Source: Acidobacteriaceae bacterium (lineage in GTDB: Bacteria > Acidobacteriota > Terriglobia > Terriglobales > Acidobacteriaceae). From it: a stretch of DNA of 41,451 bases. The stretch lies in the NCBI GenBank assembly GCA_003168355.1, contig PMSQ01000123.1, forward strand, positions 1 through 41,451, in the 5' to 3' direction. This document shows, piece after piece, positions 30,671 to 39,055 of this stretch (position 1 is its first letter; every line of letters begins with the position of its first letter). The translations under genes and the position numbers were made by a program. The notes beneath the pieces are model-generated. The model saw only the letters and a program-made list of their open reading frames with translations, had not been told where the DNA came from and made no database searches.

Positions 30671-32836
30671 TTATAGTGTCGTCTCCATCTGCAGGCCTTC
30701 AATCATGTCGTTCAGCGTCTTCTGGCTGGCCTCGCGCTTCTGCTGTAGATCGGCCATTTCGTGGTGCAGGGATTGCACGTGGTCTTCCTGCTCGTTCAAT
30801 TCGCGGACGTAGCGCGCCACGAGAGCTTTCTCTTCTGCGCTGCCCTTTAAGGCCTTCATGTTTTCGCGGACGCGTTGCTGATCTTCCGAGATTCCAGAAA
30901 TCTTCGATTTGCGTGACGATACCTCAGCATCCAGCGCAGCAATTCCGTTCTTTTGCGCGATTACTTTTCGTAGTGCCTGCTCGATGACGGGATTGATCAT
31001 CTTCTGGGCAAGAAAGAATTTGATCTGATCGTCGGTTACATTCGACAGCTGGTACGTGTTCGTGATGGGACGGTACTCCTTGACCAGCAGGGTTTCGGTT
31101 TTCTTGGGCTCCAGGGTAAGACGGAAACGGTGGAACGAGGCGGAGCTTTCCGCGGGCTTCTCGTCGTCCGTAAGCTTCCATCCCGGCCGCGCCGGATGTT
31201 CGATCACAACTGTGCGCGGCGAGGTGTCGCGGTTGCGGATGGTGTAAGTGTTTTCTTCGCGTTCCTGAGTGGACTGCATCATGGTGCCGTGGGAGATGAT
31301 CACTTTGGTGACGCGCTGGTTCTCGGCTTTTTGCTTGGCGTCGACCAGGACGCCGAGATCGGCGGCGTAGGAGAGCAAACGCTTTTCGCCGGGCTTGATC
31401 GGGTCCATCAGACCTTCGCCGGCGAAGGCGTCGCCTTCGAGCACATTGAAACTTCCGCCGTCGAGGGTGAGCGCGCTGGTGTTATCGACCCAGAGAGCGC
31501 GCAGGACGGCGCTTTCGGAGGGATTCCAGACCGAGACTTTTTCGGCATCGATGCGCGCCTGCAGAATCGGCACCAACGCCGACTGGTTCTTGCGGATAGT
31601 GACGCGGTCCTGGAGTTTGTATTCGAAGAGATCGCCGAGGTCGCGAGTCTGGGCAGTGGTCGTTGTGGCTTCCAGACGGTCGAGGTCTGCATTGACCCAC
31701 TGCTTGTTACCTCCACTGCTCGTGCGAAAGACTCCGCCTCCCATGCCGCCGCCGCTGCCAGCGCCGACGCCGATCTGGGCTTGGGAGCGACCGTTGATGG
31801 GGCCGCCGACGACTCCTCCCATCTGCCCGCCGGGAACGCCATTGACGATACTGGTGACCGCAGGAGCCGCAGACGCCGCACCCGCCTCTTCCATCGTCGC
31901 CTCATGCGTCTGCGGAGTGATCATGGCGTTCTCCGGCATCGGCACCACCGGGCGCCGCGTGTAGTAGGGTTGCGAAAGATCCTGCACAAACGACTGGGGC
32001 GCGCCCGCCACCAGCGACAATTCCACGTTTCTCCAATCTTCGCCGACGGTGTTATCGACGATGGCCCAGCCTTGCAGCAGAGGCTTGCCTTCATTCGGGA
32101 TCACGATTCGGTAGGTGCTCTTCCACACCGGAACCTCGCTGATGTAGCTGACCAGCAGACTGCGCTCGCCTTCGCCTGCGGTAGAGATGGTCATGCGGCG
32201 CACGTCCTGATCGCGGGTGGAGGCGACGAGGCTCAAATATTTTCCAACTTCGTCATTCACATCTTTTTCGGCGACACGCACGCTGGTGGAGGGATTCAAT
32301 TCGAACACGCGGACTTCCCCACTGTCGCTGACGATGGAAATCTGATCGACCGTGATCTTCTGGTCGCCTTTGATGGGGATCTCGCGCTCATCGATGCTGA
32401 GCAGGCGTCCGGAGGCACTTTCCGATCCGTCGCGCACCTCCAGGCGAGCGCCGCGCAACGCATCCAAAAACTGTGCGGTGGTTGGATTCTCACCTACCGG
32501 CAGATGCAAAGAACCGAGACGGCGCTCGAGAGGAGCGTTCGAGTTGTAGCTGACACCGGTGATGCGTCCCTTGCCGAGATCGAGCACGGTCAGGGACTTC
32601 AGCACGTCGTTCAGTTGGGCGGTGGTGAAATCCACGTTGACATCCTGGCTGCCGCGTACCTGGCCGGCGTGCTCAAAGTAGCCGACTCCGTTCTTGTAAA
32701 GGATGACGCGGGTCACAGGCAGGCGGGCGGCCGAATCAGCAGCGGTTGCTGGATTCGGAGCCTGGCCAAGCAAAAACTGGCCAGATGAAACTGAGGCGAG
32801 CAACAACGACCACACAACAACTTTCAGAAAACACAT
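30671..32836 (-). CDS. Secreted DUF4139-domain protein
   Basis: The 721-residue protein has a signal peptide (cleavage near SSGQFLLGQA) and a good ribosome site (GGAGGAG) before the ATG at 32836. The N-terminal part (VTRVILYKNGVGYFEHAG) and the repeated beta-rich central part with EVPVWKSTYRIVIPNEGKPLLQGWAIVDNTVGEDWRNVELSLVAG match DUF4139. A Gly/Ala/Met-rich insert at about 310-375 looks disordered. The last 100 residues are coiled-coil (RKSKISGISEDQQRVRENM...). The family is sometimes called mucoidy inhibitor A-like; its role is unknown. Confidence 0.86.
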   Translation of the reverse strand: MCFLKVVVWSLLLASVSSGQFLLGQAPNPATAADSAARLPVTRVILYKNGVGYFEHAGQVRGSQDVNVDFTTAQLNDVLKSLTVLDLGKGRITGVSYNSNAPLERRLGSLHLPVGENPTTAQFLDALRGARLEVRDGSESASGRLLSIDEREIPIKGDQKITVDQISIVSDSGEVRVFELNPSTSVRVAEKDVNDEVGKYLSLVASTRDQDVRRMTISTAGEGERSLLVSYISEVPVWKSTYRIVIPNEGKPLLQGWAIVDNTVGEDWRNVELSLVAGAPQSFVQDLSQPYYTRRPVVPMPENAMITPQTHEATMEEAGAASAAPAVTSIVNGVPGGQMGGVVGGPINGRSQAQIGVGAGSGGGMGGGVFRTSSGGNKQWVNADLDRLEATTTTAQTRDLGDLFEYKLQDRVTIRKNQSALVPILQARIDAEKVSVWNPSESAVLRALWVDNTSALTLDGGSFNVLEGDAFAGEGLMDPIKPGEKRLLSYAADLGVLVDAKQKAENQRVTKVIISHGTMMQSTQEREENTYTIRNRDTSPRTVVIEHPARPGWKLTDDEKPAESSASFHRFRLTLEPKKTETLLVKEYRPITNTYQLSNVTDDQIKFFLAQKMINPVIEQALRKVIAQKNGIAALDAEVSSRKSKISGISEDQQRVRENMKALKGSAEEKALVARYVRELNEQEDHVQSLHHEMADLQQKREASQKTLNDMIEGLQMETTL

Positions 32837-33019
32837 GGCTCCTCCGTCGAGAGTGGGGGGCCGCTCGTCAAAGGTAGAACGTATAGAGCTGCCGTTCTTG
32901 CATGACGGTGCGGCCCTTCAGGGATTTAGACACCCGAGCGGAGGTCTCTGGAGCCGTGGATGCAAGTTGCCTGTTTTGAGATGGCTGGGCTTCAACGTGA
33001 TTAGCGGCGGTTGCGTTGC

Positions 33020-33271
33020 TTACGCTTTCTTGAGCAGGCGGGTCAGCCAGATGAGGAACATGGCGCCGATGATTGCGACCACGATGCTCGCGATAATGCC
33101 GCCCGCGGGATAAATGCCGAGCGCGTTGAAGATCCATCCGCCGACGACTGCGCCAACAATGCCGAGGACGATATCCACCGCCGGTCCGTAGCCGCCGCCT
33201 CTCATGATCTTACCGGCAGCCCAACCCGCGATCAGCCCAACGATGATCAGATAAATCAAACTCGTGAGCAT
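33020..33271 (-). CDS. GlsB/YeaQ/YmgE-family stress-response membrane protein
   Basis: An 83-residue protein with three hydrophobic helices and the family signatures IIVGLIAGWAAGKIMRGGGYG, DIVLGIVGAVVGGWIFNALGI and GIIASIVVAIIGAMFLIWL. Members (formerly transglycosylase-associated proteins) respond to envelope or acid stress. AGGAGG lies upstream of the ATG at 33271. Divergent from the gene at 33381 across about 110 bases. Confidence 0.93.
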   Translation of the reverse strand: MLTSLIYLIIVGLIAGWAAGKIMRGGGYGPAVDIVLGIVGAVVGGWIFNALGIYPAGGIIASIVVAIIGAMFLIWLTRLLKKA

Positions 33272-33380
33272 TCGATCCTCCTGTGTATTGCCGCAATTCC
33301 TAATGGCCGGAGACTAGTTATCGCCGGCCGAACTGTCAAGCGCTGTCTGCCAGCAGCAGCATCTGTGGTTAAATCAAGTC

Positions 33381-33638
33381 ATGTTTGCCCGCAAGATTCG
33401 CGCGGAATACGAGGACAATGGCAAGAAGCTGGCCTGCCCGTTGAAGTGGCTAGACAGCTTCTCCATGCGCAACTTTACCAATGCCAGCGTGTTCGACAAT
33501 ACTTTGCCGGTCTCCGACGGACGGATGGAGATCGGCACCGGCGTTCCGTTGGAGCAACTCCGGGAGGCAATGGAGGACTGGTTTCGGCGGAAGGGCTACC
33601 TGCCCAAGGACTCGAAGTTGTCACTGGAAGAGATCTGA
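33381..33638 (+). CDS. Small hypothetical cytosolic protein
   Basis: An 85-residue protein (begins MFARKIRAEYEDNGKKLACPLKWLD) with a mixed alpha/beta pattern ending in a helix-rich PLEQLREAMEDWFRRKGYLPKDS. No signal peptide and no recognised family. The start lacks a clear ribosome site. The 219-base gap to the next gene contains nothing I can identify. Confidence 0.55.
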   Translation: MFARKIRAEYEDNGKKLACPLKWLDSFSMRNFTNASVFDNTLPVSDGRMEIGTGVPLEQLREAMEDWFRRKGYLPKDSKLSLEEI

Positions 33639-33857
33639 CAACTGGCGGAAACTAACCGGTAATTTGGTTTTGTCAGCGAGCGCCTCCGGACGGTACTCGA
33701 GGAAATGGTCGGGATTCGGCGGGCGAGACCAAATCGGGAAACGATGCGATACCTTGGATTGGGAAGTTTTTCACTGTATGCGTGGTTGCAACAGCAACCT
33801 TCCAAAGCTCGCGGTTGTCCAATTGCTAGGGAATAGGTTCTTGGAGGTGCGGATATT

Positions 33858-34127
33858 ATGAGCTACAAATCTCAGCTCTACCCCCTGTCCGGCACTTGCG
33901 AAAAACCGTTGCGCTTGCCCATCCAGGGTTCGTGGGGATCTTCGCCCGCGGATTCGCGGGACATGAAGTTCCTGCGCTCCTGGCTCGTCTACGACTCCGA
34001 AATCCAGAACAGCATGGCGCCGGCCCATGCCAACCGTAACCGGTTTCTGGGACTGGCGCTGGTACTGGGTATTAGCGCGAGCTTCTGGGCTGGAATAGGG
34101 TTGATGATCGCGCGGGTTTGGAAGTAA
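33858..34127 (+). CDS. Small single-pass membrane protein
   Basis: An 89-residue protein with GGAGGT upstream of the ATG. The first 60 residues are polar (contains FLRSWLVYDSEIQNSMAPAHANRNR) and one C-terminal helix follows (FLGLALVLGISASFWAGIGLMI), ending with a short basic tail. The architecture is like the 58-residue protein at 11604. No family recognised. Confidence 0.6.
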   Translation: MSYKSQLYPLSGTCEKPLRLPIQGSWGSSPADSRDMKFLRSWLVYDSEIQNSMAPAHANRNRFLGLALVLGISASFWAGIGLMIARVWK

Positions 34128-34165
34128 TCACCGCTGTGGCCGTGTTCCAGCTGTGTGAGAGCGTT

Positions 34166-34705
34166 CTAATAGTGCAGCAGCGACGTAACTTCGTAGCCTT
34201 TAAGCTTGTCCCGGCCGTGCAGGAAGTCCAATTCCACCACAAAGCCGAGCCCTGCAATCTCCGCTCCCAGTAAAGTCGCCAACTTTGCCGTGGCTTCGGC
34301 GGTACCCCCGGTAGCCAGCAGATCGTCAACAATCAGCACGCGCTGGCCCTTCTGGATAGCGTCTTTATGCATCTCCAAGGAGTTGGTGCCATATTCGAGC
34401 GCGTAATCGAACTTCACGGTTTCGGCGGGGAGTTTGCCGGCCTTGCGCACGGGGACAAAGCCTGCATTCAGGCGGTAGGCGAGTGCGGGAGCGAAGATGA
34501 AGCCACGAGCTTCCATGCCGAGAACGAGGTCGATCTTCTGGGCAACGTACTGCTCGGAGAGCTGATCGACGAGCGTGGCAAAGCCGGTCTTGTCTTTCAA
34601 AAGCGTGGTGATGTCGTAAAAAAGAATCCCCTTCTTGGGGAAGTCTGGCACTTCGCGGATGAGACGCTTGAGTTGGTCGGCATTCGGACTTGAGTTGGAG
34701 GGCAA
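34166..34705 (-). CDS. apt: Adenine phosphoribosyltransferase
   Basis: Apt salvages adenine to AMP using phosphoribosyl pyrophosphate. The 179-residue protein has the family start [54 protein letters not shown], and the PRPP loop [16 protein letters not shown]. The start is a TTG at 34705 (AAGGAG nine bases upstream, inside the end of acyP), one base after the acyP stop codon, which points to translational coupling. Longer frames in the same register run into the acylphosphatase gene and are not coding. Confidence 0.93.
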   Translation of the reverse strand: MPSNSSPNADQLKRLIREVPDFPKKGILFYDITTLLKDKTGFATLVDQLSEQYVAQKIDLVLGMEARGFIFAPALAYRLNAGFVPVRKAGKLPAETVKFDYALEYGTNSLEMHKDAIQKGQRVLIVDDLLATGGTAEATAKLATLLGAEIAGLGFVVELDFLHGRDKLKGYEVTSLLHY

Positions 34706-34706
34706 T

Positions 34707-35006
34707 CTACCAGGCTCCTTCAATGCGAAATGAATTGATTCCAGCGACCGGGCGGGCTTCGAATTCCTCGACGGCATCCACGCGGGCGGCACGCGGACCT
34801 TCGCGCAAGCGCGAGCGCAATCCGGAGAGTTGATCGCGAGCACCGTGGGCGAGGACCTCCACACTGCCGTCACCGTTGTTGCGCACCCACCCGACGATGC
34901 CAAGGATGTGCGCCTCGCGCTCCACAAACCAGCGGAAACCTACGCCCTGCACGCGGCCGCGAACCACAAAGCGGCGGGCTTCGATCGCTTTTTCAGCTGA
35001 GGTCAT
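34707..35006 (-). CDS. acyP: Acylphosphatase
   Basis: The 99-residue enzyme hydrolyses acyl phosphates. Its catalytic loop [13 protein letters not shown] holds the phosphate-binding Arg, and the catalytic Asn is in [13 protein letters not shown]. Length matches the family. It is transcribed between efp and apt, the latter beginning one base after its stop. A heptad array separates it from efp. Confidence 0.94.
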   Translation of the reverse strand: MTSAEKAIEARRFVVRGRVQGVGFRWFVEREAHILGIVGWVRNNGDGSVEVLAHGARDQLSGLRSRLREGPRAARVDAVEEFEARPVAGINSFRIEGAW

Positions 35007-35017
35007 GCTCAGATGTG

Positions 35018-35106
35018 AAAATGCAAAAGTATGAAGTCAGAATGCAGAAGTAAGAACGGTTGAGACCTTAACTTCTTCATTTTGACTTCTCACTTTTGAC
35101 TTTGCC
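35018..35106. repeat. Heptad array pair between efp and acyP
   Basis: Six purine-rich units (for example AAAAGTA, TGAAGTC, AGAAGTA; 35018-35059) face six pyrimidine-rich, largely complementary units (for example CTTCTTC, ATTTTGA, CTTTTGA; 35065-35106). The last unit touches the efp stop codon. The pair could form a long hairpin in the efp-acyP transcript. Confidence 0.75.
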
Positions 35107-35667
35107 TTACGCCCGCGACAAGTAAACGCCCTCGGCGGTATCCACCTTGATCTTCTCGCCTTCATTGATGAATGGCGGCACCTGAACCACCAGGCCGGTC
35201 TCAGTCTTCGCGGCTTTGGTGACGCTGGAAGCGGTCGCACTCTTCAGTCCGGGCTCGGTCTCAACCACGGTGAGGATTACGGTCTGCGGCAGTTCGATGC
35301 CCACGGCCTTTCCATCGAAGAATTCGACTTTGATTTCGAGGTTGGCGATCAGGTAATCCACGGCGTCGCCGAGAATATCTTTGGTGAGGTGGGTCTGCTC
35401 GTAGTTCGCCGTGTCCATGAAGTAGTAGTTATCGCCGTCGGCGTAGAGGAACTGCATATCGACTTCGTCCACGTTGACCTTTTCGATGGGGTCGGGTGAA
35501 CGGAAGCGGTGCTCGAACATGGCCCCGGTTCGAAGGTTGCGCAGCTTGGCCTGGATGAAGGCGCGCAGGTTGCCGGGGGTGCGGTGTTCGACGGCGAATA
35601 CGGAGTGCAGATCATTGTTGTGCTTGATGATCATGCCGGGGCGCAGTTGCGTGGCAGGGATCGACAT
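35107..35667 (-). CDS. efp: Elongation factor P
   Basis: EF-P binds the ribosome beside the P-site and relieves stalling at polyproline. The 186-residue length and three beta-barrel domains fit (MSIPATQLRPGMIIKHNNDLHSV; FRSPDPIEKVNVDEVDMQFLYADGDNYYFMD; PPFINEGEKIKVDTAEGVYLSRA at the C-terminus). The loop tip reads EHRTPGNLRAF, so the position of the modified Lys34 of E. coli is occupied by Asn33, and the following residues are LR. AAGGAG lies upstream of the start. acyP and apt follow on the same strand. Confidence 0.95.
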   Translation of the reverse strand: MSIPATQLRPGMIIKHNNDLHSVFAVEHRTPGNLRAFIQAKLRNLRTGAMFEHRFRSPDPIEKVNVDEVDMQFLYADGDNYYFMDTANYEQTHLTKDILGDAVDYLIANLEIKVEFFDGKAVGIELPQTVILTVVETEPGLKSATASSVTKAAKTETGLVVQVPPFINEGEKIKVDTAEGVYLSRA

Positions 35668-35947
35668 TGCTTAAAACAATCTCCTTACAAATCAGTGCGG
35701 TTTGCTAAGCCGACGGAAGGCGGGCAGGCCACAATTTCCGCGGCGCAAGAGGACCGAAAACTTGATTCTACACTCGGTTCGTCAGAAAGAAAACCTTTCG
35801 GTGGTTCAATTCATCCCATAGGACCCGTAGTTGCCTGAGGCAAATACGCGGCGCCCCGTTTATAGGACTAGAATCGTGGCTGGCAAGAACTGCCGGCCGG
35901 ACAACATGCGAGGCGGTTTTCGCGGTGTAAGAAATGAGGTTAATATC

Positions 35948-36274
35948 ATGCGCTTTGGACGTTATGAATCTTCCGACAATAACAACGTAGGAACGGCGGT
36001 CACTTTTTTTCTGATTGGAATCGGGGCGGGAGCCCTGGCGGCACTGGTGCTGGCTCCTAAGACGGGCAAGCAGTTCCGTCGCGATCTGAAGCGCGGCTAT
36101 GAGGATGCCAGGGAGACGCTGCAGGATTGGACGGAAGAAGCCAAGGACCGCGTCCGCGACGCGAAGGAACATGTAAGAGACGTGGCCGAGCGCGGTGCCG
36201 ATCTGGCGGAAGACTTACGTGACACGGCTCGCGAGAAAGTAGAACCGTTGAGGCGAGTGATCAATCGCGGGTAG
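35948..36274 (+). CDS. YtxH-domain small membrane protein
   Basis: A 108-residue protein with one N-terminal membrane helix (about TAVTFFLIGIGAGALAALVL) followed by APKTGKQFRRDL, the hallmark of YtxH/gas-vesicle-type proteins, and a long charged helix with many Asp/Glu/Arg heptads. GAGG precedes the ATG at 35948. The family is tied to general stress response, without a known biochemical role. Confidence 0.85.
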   Translation: MRFGRYESSDNNNVGTAVTFFLIGIGAGALAALVLAPKTGKQFRRDLKRGYEDARETLQDWTEEAKDRVRDAKEHVRDVAERGADLAEDLRDTAREKVEPLRRVINRG

Positions 36275-36333
36275 TACGCTTGATCCAAGGGTCTGCCCGG
36301 CTGACTGTCTTGAGCGGCTGCTCAGCGGCCAAC

Positions 36334-37788
36334 TTAGCGAAAGATTGCAACGAAAAGTCTTCCGATCCGCCGCAACAAGCCATGGTGCTCCGGTTTGGCC
36401 TGAGTGCTTGCTGGCGCGGCAGACGGCGGTTGTATCTGTGTCTCGAGCTGGGCGGGCCCGGCTGACCGTTCCGTCACCGGTAGTGCTGCAGCCTCGTCTG
36501 TGGGCGCCGGTGGCGCGGCGGAGTGTTTCCGGGCACGGAAGACAAAGGGCGCGTCTACCTGGATATGGGCTTCACCGGGCTCGGAAGGTGGGAGGGGCTG
36601 GATTTCCGGTCCGCTCGAAAGGGTCTGGGGAGCGTTGTCCAGCTTCGCGGCAGCCTTGTTCGCGGCGGGTTCCGATGACGCGTCCTCGGACGTGAGTCTG
36701 GCATTGGGTGGCAACTCGGCCTCTGATGTTGCGACTCCACCGGTTCGCATCACGGGGACTGGCGGTGCGCAGCCACACTCCAGCGGGACGTTGCTGTCGA
36801 CCTTATCGATCCGCCCGGAGCGAAACACTGCCTGCTCGGACGGTTTGACCTGATAGACCCGGTCCCCCATCAACTCCGAAACAATCGCCGAAGAAGTGTT
36901 CCCCATCAGCCCGCGCACGCAGGTATTGCCGTGCGAGTCTGTGCTGATGGCATAGTCAAATTCTCCCGGTCCCGCGAACAAGATGCGGAAGTCCGGAGTC
37001 AGCACGGTATCCGCCGAGGCATCGAGTGCATAGTGGGTCTCCAGCGCGCCCGTGCTCATGCCCAGCATCAAGTCTTTCGCATTCTTTGAAGGCGTAACCG
37101 AGACGGTTGTGCCAGGGCAGACGCGCACCTCGCCTCCTCTCGACAGACGCAGTACCGCGGTATCGGTACCGGCGGTCAGAGTCGATCCCGCGGCGATCTG
37201 GCTCCCCGCAAGCGTGAGATCACCGGCACCGCCGGTCGCGAGGATAACCGCCGGGGTCGCGGTTGAGGCCAGCGACAGCACTTGCGGCGGCTGGAACGGC
37301 GACTTCTTGCTGGCAGCCTTCGGATCTTCGCTTGAGTTCGAATCTCCAGGAGGTTTCAGACGCACCATCAGGCGGTTGCCGGCTCCATCCCAGGAGTAGC
37401 CGTACGGAGCCAGGAGATCCAACACGATCCTCATGATGGGTGGGTCTTCCTGGAATTGCTCAGCACGGATGGCCAGAATGTTTTCCCGCTGCACAAGGAT
37501 TTTTTTGTGCCGCAATCCGGTGCGAGCATTGGACAGGTCGACGACCAGACGCGGGGGTGAACTCAAGACTTGAATCGTCGGCACCACGGGCAGGGTGGAG
37601 AGAACTTCGAGCACCGGAACCCCTCGCTCGTGCACAACGCGAACACTGGTGACCACTGCGGCCGCGGGCCTCGGAGGGCTCGCTCCTGGATGAGTTGCAT
37701 CCGGCGCGGCGTTCTGCGCAATAGCCCCTGGGACTACCAGCCATGCCAGCAGCGCAACGCTAACCAATTGGACGCCAGGTCGCGACAA
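36334..37788 (-). CDS. Secreted AMIN-domain protein
   Basis: The 484-residue protein begins at a TTG (GAGG upstream) and has a signal peptide (LVSVALLAWLVVPGAIAQ). Residues about 45-150 form an AMIN domain (VTSVRVVHERGVPVLEVLS... PPRLVVDLSNARTG... VLDLLAPYGYSWDGAGNRLMVRL), a module that binds peptidoglycan or targets periplasmic complexes such as type IV pilus secretins. A FecR-like beta-rich part follows (about 175-330), then a Pro/Ala-rich disordered tail and a basic end. A PilZ gene lies upstream on the same strand. Confidence 0.82.
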   Translation of the reverse strand: MSRPGVQLVSVALLAWLVVPGAIAQNAAPDATHPGASPPRPAAAVVTSVRVVHERGVPVLEVLSTLPVVPTIQVLSSPPRLVVDLSNARTGLRHKKILVQRENILAIRAEQFQEDPPIMRIVLDLLAPYGYSWDGAGNRLMVRLKPPGDSNSSEDPKAASKKSPFQPPQVLSLASTATPAVILATGGAGDLTLAGSQIAAGSTLTAGTDTAVLRLSRGGEVRVCPGTTVSVTPSKNAKDLMLGMSTGALETHYALDASADTVLTPDFRILFAGPGEFDYAISTDSHGNTCVRGLMGNTSSAIVSELMGDRVYQVKPSEQAVFRSGRIDKVDSNVPLECGCAPPVPVMRTGGVATSEAELPPNARLTSEDASSEPAANKAAAKLDNAPQTLSSGPEIQPLPPSEPGEAHIQVDAPFVFRARKHSAAPPAPTDEAAALPVTERSAGPAQLETQIQPPSAAPASTQAKPEHHGLLRRIGRLFVAIFR

Positions 37789-37917
37789 AGAAATCCTCTA
37801 AGAAGTGTTCTGGAAGGAACCTTATCACTTGTGGGAAAGGCGGAGAAGCGGCGGGCGAAACAAAGACCCCTTCGCGCGAGTCGCCCGCGCAGTACGGGCA
37901 GCCTGGTCGCTCCTGTT

Positions 37918-38247
37918 TCAGCTTCCGGGAAGAAATTCGTACTCTTCGATGACTGCGGCCACAGCCATCTTGCCGTCGCTGGCCCCATCCTCGACCCGCA
38001 CGATGCGCCCTTTGCATTGCACACGAATGCTTTCGGTGAGCGTGATCTCCGGCGGGAGCGTGAGAGTGAAGCCGATCAGCGACCCCTGCTCGATGGGTGC
38101 GTCCAAATAAAAACTAATGCCGCGCGCGCTCACGTCGCGAATTTGGGCCGATTCGTCATGGTTTGAATTTTCACCGCGGGAGACGGCTACCGGAATCCGG
38201 AGCGCGAAACGTCGTGCAGCCCTTTTTTCCTGCTGGGCTTCTGCCAT
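37918..38247 (-). CDS. PilZ-domain protein
   Basis: A single-domain 109-residue PilZ protein. The cyclic-di-GMP-binding motifs are RAARRFALRIP (RxxxR) and DVSARGISFYL (D/NxSxxG). It probably senses c-di-GMP and controls motility or surface functions with a partner. It is upstream of the AMIN-domain gene on the same strand, 129 bases apart, which suggests a joint role in surface structures. Confidence 0.9.
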   Translation of the reverse strand: MAEAQQEKRAARRFALRIPVAVSRGENSNHDESAQIRDVSARGISFYLDAPIEQGSLIGFTLTLPPEITLTESIRVQCKGRIVRVEDGASDGKMAVAAVIEEYEFLPGS

Positions 38248-38470
38248 GCGTTACTCCAAGCTAATAAAGTGGCGTCAGACCTATGCTTCTAACTGATATT
38301 GAGAGAATGCCGTTTACCAGTGTGTTCCGTCAATACCACCCTTGGGGAGTCGGGTGGCCCGTTGGGGCGAGGAGCGGAGATTAAGCGGCCTCTTAGTGGC
38401 AGTCGAGGACGTTCCAGTCCAACTCCGCATCGACCAGAGCTGCGCTAAACTGAAGGTTGGACGGTTCTTA

Positions 38471-39055
38471 ATGGTCTTCGTTCTCGACAACTACGATTCC
38501 TTTACCTACAACCTGGTTCAGTATCTAGGAGAACTTGGAGCACGGGTTGAGGTTCGCCGCAACGATCAGGTTACGGTTGCTGAAGTCGAGGCGATGCGGC
38601 CGGAGCGTGTTGTGATCTCGCCCGGTCCGTGCACGCCGCAAGACGCTGGCATCAGCATTGATCTAATCCGGCATTTCGCGGGCAAAATGCCCATTCTCGG
38701 CGTCTGCCTGGGACATCAAGCCATCGGCGCGGCTTTTGGCGGCAATGTGGTTCGCGCTCCGAACCTGATGCACGGCAAGACCAGCGCAGTTACACACGAT
38801 AACAAAACCATCTTCCGGGGCTTGCCCACGCCCATGACGGCCACGCGCTATCACTCGCTTATCGTCGAAGAGAAAGATCTGCCGGCGGAGCTCGAGGTCA
38901 GCGCCTGGACTACGGAGAAAGATGGAAGCCGCACCATCATGGGCTTACGCCACAGAAAGTTTGCGGTCGAGGGAGTGCAGTTTCATCCCGAGAGCGTGCT
39001 GACGGACGCGGGGAAGAATCTGGTGGGGAATTTCTTAGAAGTCGTCAGTCACTGA
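38471..39055 (+). CDS. trpG: Anthranilate synthase component II (glutamine amidotransferase)
   Basis: TrpG/PabA delivers ammonia from glutamine to TrpE or PabB. The 194-residue class I amidotransferase has its nucleophile Cys79 in [10 protein letters not shown] and His172/Glu174 in QFHPES, with the start [23 protein letters not shown] diagnostic of the TrpG/PabA group. The same protein may serve both tryptophan and folate synthesis. It is convergent with trpE and their stop codons overlap by 7 bases. Confidence 0.94.
   Translation: MVFVLDNYDSFTYNLVQYLGELGARVEVRRNDQVTVAEVEAMRPERVVISPGPCTPQDAGISIDLIRHFAGKMPILGVCLGHQAIGAAFGGNVVRAPNLMHGKTSAVTHDNKTIFRGLPTPMTATRYHSLIVEEKDLPAELEVSAWTTEKDGSRTIMGLRHRKFAVEGVQFHPESVLTDAGKNLVGNFLEVVSH

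Noticed and set aside
31130..32788. A 552-codon open frame on the plus strand opposite the DUF4139 gene
   Set aside because: It mirrors the codon structure of the real gene, has no recognisable domain, and the opposite strand has a signal peptide, ribosome site and known domain.
37335..37352. GAGTTCGAATCTC-like sequence resembling a tRNA T-arm
   Set aside because: It lies inside the AMIN-domain coding sequence and no matching acceptor stem or anticodon arm is found upstream.
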